From NCBI GenBank assembly GCA_903920415.1, contig CAIXMD010000046.1, forward strand, positions 1 to 8,809: 8,809 bases of DNA, read 5' to 3'. The position numbers and the translations under genes were made by a program. This document shows, one piece after another, positions 4,707 to 8,809 of this stretch. The notes beneath the pieces are model-generated. The model was not told the DNA's origin. It did not search any database and saw only the letters and a list, made by a program, of their open reading frames with translations. This DNA is from an uncultured Desulfomonile sp. Its GTDB lineage: Bacteria; Desulfobacterota; Desulfomonilia; Desulfomonilales; Desulfomonilaceae. How positions within the stretch are numbered: the first letter of the stretch is position 1; every line of letters begins with the position of its first letter.

Positions 4707-5462
4707 TCATTCAGTGGCTGACTTGTTTTTCCTGATGAACGGCTCCAGCAAGTCTATAGGAACCGGGAAAATGGTTGTCGAATTTTTTTCTGCAGCCACC
4801 TCGACCAAGGTCTGAAGGAACCTTAGCTGGAGAGCAATCGGTTCCTTGGCGATGATGACGGCGGCCTCCGCCAGACGTCCTGCTGCCTGAAATTCACCTT
4901 CCGCATTGATTACTTTGGCTCGTCGCTCTCTCTCTGCTTCTGCCTGACGAGCTATAGCACGTTGCATGTCCGTTGGGAGATCAATATGTTTTACTTCTAC
5001 CATACTGACTTTGACGCCCCAAGGCTCTGTGTGGCGGTCGAGGATTTCCTGGATCTCCAGATTGATTTTGTCCCTTTCAGCCAGCAACTCATCCAGTTCT
5101 GACTGGCCACAAACGCTCCTGAGTGTGGTCTGCGCGAGTTGCGAGGTGGCATAGAGATAGTTTTCGACATCAATCACCGCTTTTGTGGGATCCATGACAC
5201 GAAAATATACAACTGCATTTACCTTAACAGAGACATTGTCCCGCGTAATCACGTCCTGTGATGGGACGTCCATGGTAACCGTGCGGAGGCTTACCCTGAC
5301 CATCCGATCAATCACCGGGATCAGGATGATTAACCCCGGTCCTTTATGGTCTATTACCCTTCCTAAACGGAAAATGACCCCGCGCTCATACTCGTTGAGC
5401 ACTTTAACGGCCATAAACAGGAAAATCAACAACAGTAGAATCAGGATTCCAAGAGGGTACAT
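4707..5462 (-). CDS. Slipin / stomatin-like SPFH-domain membrane protein
   Basis: Slipins are membrane-anchored scaffold proteins that form large rings or microdomains. Prokaryotic slipins are typically paired with NfeD. The 251 residues begin with a hydrophobic anchor (3-19). The SPFH (Band 7) domain follows, with LNEYERGVIFRLGRV (22-36), GPGLIILIPVID (41-52), TMDVPSQDVITRDNVSV (63-79), VYFRVMDP (85-92) and LRSVCGQSELDELL (114-127). A charged helical stretch (ARQAEAERERRAKVINAEGE, 171-190) would form a coiled coil. The C-terminus contains a hydrophobic TTIFPVPIDLLEPF (229-242), the kind of segment that the archaeal NfeD protease PH1510 cleaves in its slipin partner. AAGGAG lies 7 bases before ATG 5462. 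The gene follows nfeD after a 137-base gap that may hold a promoter. Family assignment is secure; cleavage by the neighbour is inferred. Confidence 0.95.
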   Translation of the reverse strand: MYPLGILILLLLIFLFMAVKVLNEYERGVIFRLGRVIDHKGPGLIILIPVIDRMVRVSLRTVTMDVPSQDVITRDNVSVKVNAVVYFRVMDPTKAVIDVENYLYATSQLAQTTLRSVCGQSELDELLAERDKINLEIQEILDRHTEPWGVKVSMVEVKHIDLPTDMQRAIARQAEAERERRAKVINAEGEFQAAGRLAEAAVIIAKEPIALQLRFLQTLVEVAAEKNSTTIFPVPIDLLEPFIRKNKSATE

Positions 5463-5546
5463 CAGTTTTCTCCTTAAAAAAATCGGGTTAATCTATATCA
5501 ATCCGTCTTGCCTCGAACTGAATCGCAATATACGCTCCGTGGGCCT

Positions 5547-5555
5547 ATAATAGCA
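5547..5555 (-). promoter_or_regulatory. Possible extended -10 promoter for the slipin gene
   Basis: On the minus strand this reads TGCTATTAT, an extended -10 (TGN plus five of six bases of TATAAT). It lies in the 137-base gap after nfeD, with transcription expected near 5540 and a leader of about 78 bases. No convincing -35 lies upstream. It would let slipin and downstream genes be expressed without the UDG-nfeD transcript. Confidence 0.3.
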
Positions 5556-5599
5556 GTGGGGTTCGGAAGACTTTAGAATCTGTAGTCCAGAGAAAGTTT

Positions 5600-6925
5600 T
5601 CACCTCCCTGGGTCCCGAGTGACCTTGAGACAAAGGTCATCCACTCTGATCACCCTTACCTTTTCACCTTTCAGTATGTGTCCATCGGAATTGGCATTCC
5701 AATACTCGCCGTGAATCGCGACTTTTCCCTCTGTATCCAAATTAGTCAGGGCCACCCCGACTTCTCCTATCAAACCCTGCTTACCGGTTCTCGGTTGCTT
5801 CAGCCAAGCCTTGACCACCAGGCCGAGTGCAAAAATAAAAAACGCGGATACCATTGAGACCATGGGAATTATTACTGACCAGGAAACCCTCATGGCCGTT
5901 TCACCCGTGTCAAAGAGCATTATGGAACCAAGTGTCAAGCTGATAATAGCCCCTAAGGACAACAGGCCGAACGAGGCTATTTTCAGTTCAAGGATGAACA
6001 GGATTACGGAAAGGATGATGAGCATTATCCCCACGTAATTCACAGGGAGAACTTGAAGTGCAAAGAACGAAAGAAGCAAGCATATTCCACCTACAACCCC
6101 CGGGAAAATAAGACCCGGGTTATAGAGTTCCATCATAATCCCTATGCCTCCTATCATCATAAGGATGTAGGCAATATTGGGATTAGCCACCACGTCGAGG
6201 ATTTTGAACCTTAGACCTGGAAGTATTTTCTCGATTTGTGCTCCCTTGGTTTCTAGGGTGAAATTACGCCCTTCCTTCTCGACTTGTCTCCCGTGGAGTT
6301 TCTCTAGGAGATCAGGCAGAGAATCTGCTATAATTTCAATTACCTTGATATCAAGTGCTTCTTTTGCTGTAATTGAGACACTTTCCCTAATGGCCTGTTC
6401 GGCCCATTCAGCATTACGCCCTTTCTTAACAACAATACTACGGATGTAGGCAGTAAGATCATTAATGATCTTTTCCGACATAGATTCGCCTATTTCCTGT
6501 CCCCCGCCTGCTACTGGATGCGCAGCACCGATATTGGTTCCCGGAGCCATTGCAGCCACATCAGCAGCCACAGTGATCAGAGCGCCTGCAGATGAAGCCG
6601 AGGAACCGCTTGGCGCGACGTAGACCACAACCGGCAATTTTGCATTTATCATTTCTTTAATGATGGTCTTTGTGGTCGTTACAACTCCTCCCGGAGTGTC
6701 CATGCGTATGATTACGCATGCAGCCTTGTTTTGTTCTGCTTCTTCTATCCCTTTGATTATATAATCTGAAAGCGCCGGGTTGATGGTGCCGTCAACTGAA
6801 AGCAGGTATACAATGGGTTTTTTCTCAACATCTTGAGCCAAGACTTCGGCTCGGAATAAGTTGAGGAATAGGGCAAGCCCCAAAATAAAAACCAGAATGA
6901 AAACAATAATTCTTCTCAAATTCAT
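5600..6925 (-). CDS. nfeD: Long-form NfeD, membrane-bound ClpP-class serine protease
   Basis: Long NfeD proteins combine an extracytoplasmic ClpP-like protease, a membrane domain and a soluble OB-fold domain. In 441 residues this one shows a signal/anchor (6-24). The protease domain covers about 36-235, with MDTPGG (75-80), GSSASSAG (107-114) and MAPGTNIGAAHPV (126-138). Four to five membrane segments lie at about 250-375. The NfeD OB domain covers about 382-437 (GKQGLIGEVG, GEYWNA, GEKVRVI). By comparison with archaeal PH1510, whose Ser97 and Lys138 form a Ser-Lys dyad, the likely catalytic residues are Ser112 and Lys152 (in EKIIND). ATG 6925 follows AGGGGAG by 7 bases. That site overlaps the UDG stop codon, so translation is probably coupled. 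The slipin gene follows downstream, the usual partner. Nothing looks truncated. Confidence 0.94.
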   Translation of the reverse strand: MNLRRIIVFILVFILGLALFLNLFRAEVLAQDVEKKPIVYLLSVDGTINPALSDYIIKGIEEAEQNKAACVIIRMDTPGGVVTTTKTIIKEMINAKLPVVVYVAPSGSSASSAGALITVAADVAAMAPGTNIGAAHPVAGGGQEIGESMSEKIINDLTAYIRSIVVKKGRNAEWAEQAIRESVSITAKEALDIKVIEIIADSLPDLLEKLHGRQVEKEGRNFTLETKGAQIEKILPGLRFKILDVVANPNIAYILMMIGGIGIMMELYNPGLIFPGVVGGICLLLSFFALQVLPVNYVGIMLIILSVILFILELKIASFGLLSLGAIISLTLGSIMLFDTGETAMRVSWSVIIPMVSMVSAFFIFALGLVVKAWLKQPRTGKQGLIGEVGVALTNLDTEGKVAIHGEYWNANSDGHILKGEKVRVIRVDDLCLKVTRDPGR

Positions 6926-6937
6926 CGCCTGACTCCC

Positions 6938-7621
6938 CTAGCTGGATACCGGTAAGTCAAGGAGGCCCATGACTTTTTTTAGATCGGCCCACGCCAGTGC
7001 CTTATAGCGCCTGTCTACTTCCTGTCTTAGTAGAAAAGAGGGATGATAAGTCGGCATTACTGCAATTCCCTTCCAATTGTGAAAAGCGCCTCTCAATTTC
7101 CCTATCGGCTCCTTTGTCCGGAGGAGAACCCCCGTGGCTATCCTTCCTAAGGCAACTATAATTACCGGCCTCACCGATTCTATTTGCGCTACCAGGAAAG
7201 GAAAGCACGTGTCTATTTCAACAGGGTGTGGATCGCGGTTTTCCGGTGGGCGGCATTTCACGATATTCGCAATATAAACTTGGGACCGGTCCAACCCCAT
7301 AGCCTTGATCATTCTTGAAAGAAGGCGACCTGCCTTGCCCACAAAGGGCCGCCCCTCACTGTCTTCCTCTGCGCCGGGCCCCTCCCCGATGAACATCAGC
7401 ATGGCCTCAGGATTCCCCTCACCAAAAACGATCCTGGTGCGAGTCTGACTCAACCGGCAGCGGGTGCATTCGCCTAGTTGCACACGGATCGTTTCCAGAT
7501 CCTTGTGACATTCTGATTCGAGCGACCTGACCGGTAACAATATCTCGGCAAACCCCTGCCGCACCAGGTAATCCAGGTAATTACGGGTATGGTGCAACCA
7601 GCCTTCAAGTTGTTCAGCCAT
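6938..7621 (-). CDS. Family 4 uracil-DNA glycosylase with 4Fe-4S cluster
   Basis: This enzyme removes uracil from DNA, the first step of base excision repair after cytosine deamination. The 227 residues contain GEGPGAEEDSEGRPFVGKAG (79-98), the family 4 substrate-binding region. YIANIVKCRPPENRDP follows at 116-131, and the second active-site motif TYHPS is at 191-195. Four cysteines fit the 4Fe-4S ligands: Cys52 and Cys55 (ECTRC), Cys123 and Cys139. An extra N-terminal helix-like segment of about 45 residues precedes the first cysteine. ATG 7621 is the earliest possible start because TAA lies directly upstream. The ribosome site is poor. The gene follows coaBC after 161 bases and ends 12 bases before nfeD, so it is probably the first gene of the UDG-nfeD unit. 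It is not the phage SPO1 polymerase fragment that this family is sometimes named after. Confidence 0.94.
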   Translation of the reverse strand: MAEQLEGWLHHTRNYLDYLVRQGFAEILLPVRSLESECHKDLETIRVQLGECTRCRLSQTRTRIVFGEGNPEAMLMFIGEGPGAEEDSEGRPFVGKAGRLLSRMIKAMGLDRSQVYIANIVKCRPPENRDPHPVEIDTCFPFLVAQIESVRPVIIVALGRIATGVLLRTKEPIGKLRGAFHNWKGIAVMPTYHPSFLLRQEVDRRYKALAWADLKKVMGLLDLPVSS

Positions 7622-7782
7622 TTATTGTACCGCACAATGTAAAACGTTCTTTTCCTGCTGATGTTTCTTGAAACCTATAGAATGTGACCATTGAGGCGAA
7701 CCAATGTAACATCCGTTTTTCAAGGATGATACTGAATGAAGTGGCTCCTGAGTAAACTTGCCTGACATTAGTCGGCTGCAGC
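7622..7782 (-). other. Intergenic gap between coaBC and the UDG gene
   Basis: This 161-base stretch holds no supported gene. On the minus strand there is a weak hairpin (CATCC and GGATG around a 9-base loop, near 7720-7740) without a T-run. No good -35/-10 pair was found, although the poor ribosome site of UDG and the gap length allow a separate promoter here. Confidence 0.3.
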
Positions 7783-8809
7783 TCAACTGCCTTTCTTCAA
7801 TTTCCTGATGCGGTCCAGTATCCGGTCGGCCACCGCTTCCTTGGACATTATGTCCATCTGCTCGTCTTCACCTGTCCGATACAGGAAACGCACCACGTTG
7901 GTATCGCAATCAAATCCGGCGCCGGGAAGACTTACGTTGTTAAGTACCAACATATCGACATTTTTTTTCTTGAGTTTTTCTCTGGCGTTCCCCACATCAT
8001 CCTTTGTCTCAGCAGCGAAGCCGACGAGAATCTGGTCCTTTCGTTTGATTTTCCCTAGTTTTTTGAGGATATCAGGTGTCTCGATCAAACTGATGGACTC
8101 GCCGTACTCCTCCTTCTTTATCTTGCTGGCCATTGTTAAGGCCGGCCTAAAATCCGCCACTGCCGCCGCCTTAATCACAATATTTACGTGGGGAAACACT
8201 TCCATAACCCGGTCGCACATTTCTTGGGCAGTTCTCACCGGTATATGGCGGACGCCATGGGGTGGAGACACCTTCAACGGACCTGCGATCAGGGTGACTT
8301 CCGCTCCCCGAGCTACGGCCCTCCGTGCAAGTGCGGCGCCCATTTTACCGGAAGACCTGTTGGTAAGAAATCGCACCGGGTCGAGAGGTTCCTCGGTGGG
8401 GCCCGCAGTGACAAGTATTGTCTCCCCAGCATAATCGTGAGGAACTGTCATCTGCTCGATTTTCTCGACTATTGACTCCGGATCAGGCAGTCTTCCCTCG
8501 CCTGTCCATCCGCATGCCAGATAGCCTGATTCAGTGTCCATGACTTGATAGTCAAACTTTTTGAGACGCTCGATGTTCGACTGAACAATAGGATTGTGAT
8601 ACATGTTCGCATTCATTGATGGGCAGATCAGGACAGGGCATTTCAGAGCCATGAAAACGGTGGTAAGCATATCGTCGGCAATTCCACAGGCGATCTTGCC
8701 GATAATATTTGCTGTGGCCGGAGCGATTACCGCCACATCAGCCTTATCGGCCAAGGATATATGTTCAACCGATGGTTGGTATCTTTCGGCCCACATGTCT
8801 TCCCAGACA
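7783..8809 (-). CDS. coaBC: Bifunctional phosphopantothenoylcysteine decarboxylase / phosphopantothenate-cysteine ligase (N-terminus cut by right window edge)
   Basis: CoaBC (Dfp) carries out two consecutive steps of coenzyme A synthesis: joining cysteine to 4'-phosphopantothenate (CoaB), then FMN-dependent decarboxylation (CoaC). The frame is open to the edge, so the ATG near 8796 is internal. The first 65-75 residues, including the flavin-binding start, are missing. The visible CoaC part has EHISLA with the catalytic His (codon 8763-8761), APATAN, PSMNANMYHNP (Asn of the PxMNxxM motif) and YLACGW with the active-site Cys. The CoaB part starts near TILVTAGPTEEPLDPVRF, with NRSSGKMG, KAAAVADFRP, KIKK (the Lys region needed for ligation) and VGFAAET. 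It ends at TGA 7785-7783. All key residues that should lie in the window are present. It heads the leftward gene series, with 161 bases before UDG holding no gene or clear terminator. Confidence 0.95.
   Translation of the reverse strand, partial: VWEDMWAERYQPSVEHISLADKADVAVIAPATANIIGKIACGIADDMLTTVFMALKCPVLICPSMNANMYHNPIVQSNIERLKKFDYQVMDTESGYLACGWTGEGRLPDPESIVEKIEQMTVPHDYAGETILVTAGPTEEPLDPVRFLTNRSSGKMGAALARRAVARGAEVTLIAGPLKVSPPHGVRHIPVRTAQEMCDRVMEVFPHVNIVIKAAAVADFRPALTMASKIKKEEYGESISLIETPDILKKLGKIKRKDQILVGFAAETKDDVGNAREKLKKKNVDMLVLNNVSLPGAGFDCDTNVVRFLYRTGEDEQMDIMSKEAVADRILDRIRKLKKGS

Noticed and set aside
4241..4735. Plus-strand open frame of 164 residues
   Set aside because: It lies opposite the holin-like gene, whose membrane core is recognisable; the opposite-strand product has no family features.
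7808..8434. Plus-strand open frame of 208 residues
   Set aside because: It lies entirely opposite coaBC, which has all its family motifs, and it is Ser/Arg/Thr-rich with no recognisable domain. It is a shadow frame.
1..8809. CRISPR array, tRNA, rRNA or insertion sequence
   Set aside because: No regularly spaced direct repeats other than ankyrin-coding units, no cloverleaf or rRNA-like stretch, and no transposase or terminal inverted repeats were seen by eye.

Overview
The window looks like chromosomal DNA from a Gram-negative bacterium, probably of the Desulfobacterota (former Deltaproteobacteria). Three things support this: a lipopolysaccharide heptose enzyme (HldD), exported proteins with ordinary signal peptides, and the arrangement coaBC, family 4 uracil-DNA glycosylase, long NfeD, slipin. 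The phylum is inferred from gene content and general recall, because no search could be run. Base composition looks balanced, and I see no tRNA, rRNA, CRISPR array, insertion sequence or phage module.

Left part (1-2209). The 5' half of hldD is cut by the left edge and reads leftward from a GTG start with a strong ribosome binding site. Across a 278-base divergent spacer, three small genes read rightward: a secreted Cys-rich protein with a Lys-rich tail (638-943), a three-helix DUF202 membrane protein (1182-1547, probably starting further upstream), and a secreted Ser/Lys-rich low-complexity protein (1676-2086) with its own near-consensus promoter. An interrupted hairpin near 2148-2194 lies between this set and the converging leftward genes.

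Right part (2210-8809). Everything reads leftward. In order of transcription: coaBC (N-terminus cut by the right edge; coenzyme A synthesis), a family 4 uracil-DNA glycosylase (DNA repair), a long NfeD membrane serine protease, a slipin/stomatin (its classic partner), a small holin-like membrane protein of the YvlD/PF04020 type, a DUF1343/NamZ-type exo-muramidase without a signal peptide, and an exported ankyrin-repeat protein. UDG and nfeD are 12 bases apart and almost certainly coupled. The other gaps are 35 to 161 bases, so internal promoters are possible.

Functional reading. NfeD and slipin form a known membrane protease/substrate-scaffold pair. The holin-like protein and signal-less muramidase next to them suggest an envelope-maintenance or peptidoglycan-turnover cluster. 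That link is inferred from proximity and strand only. The three small rightward genes have no recognised function and are the least explained part of the window. The most concrete anomaly is the start of the DUF202 gene: coding similarity continues upstream of the first ATG, and the best-placed Shine-Dalgarno points to an AUU codon.
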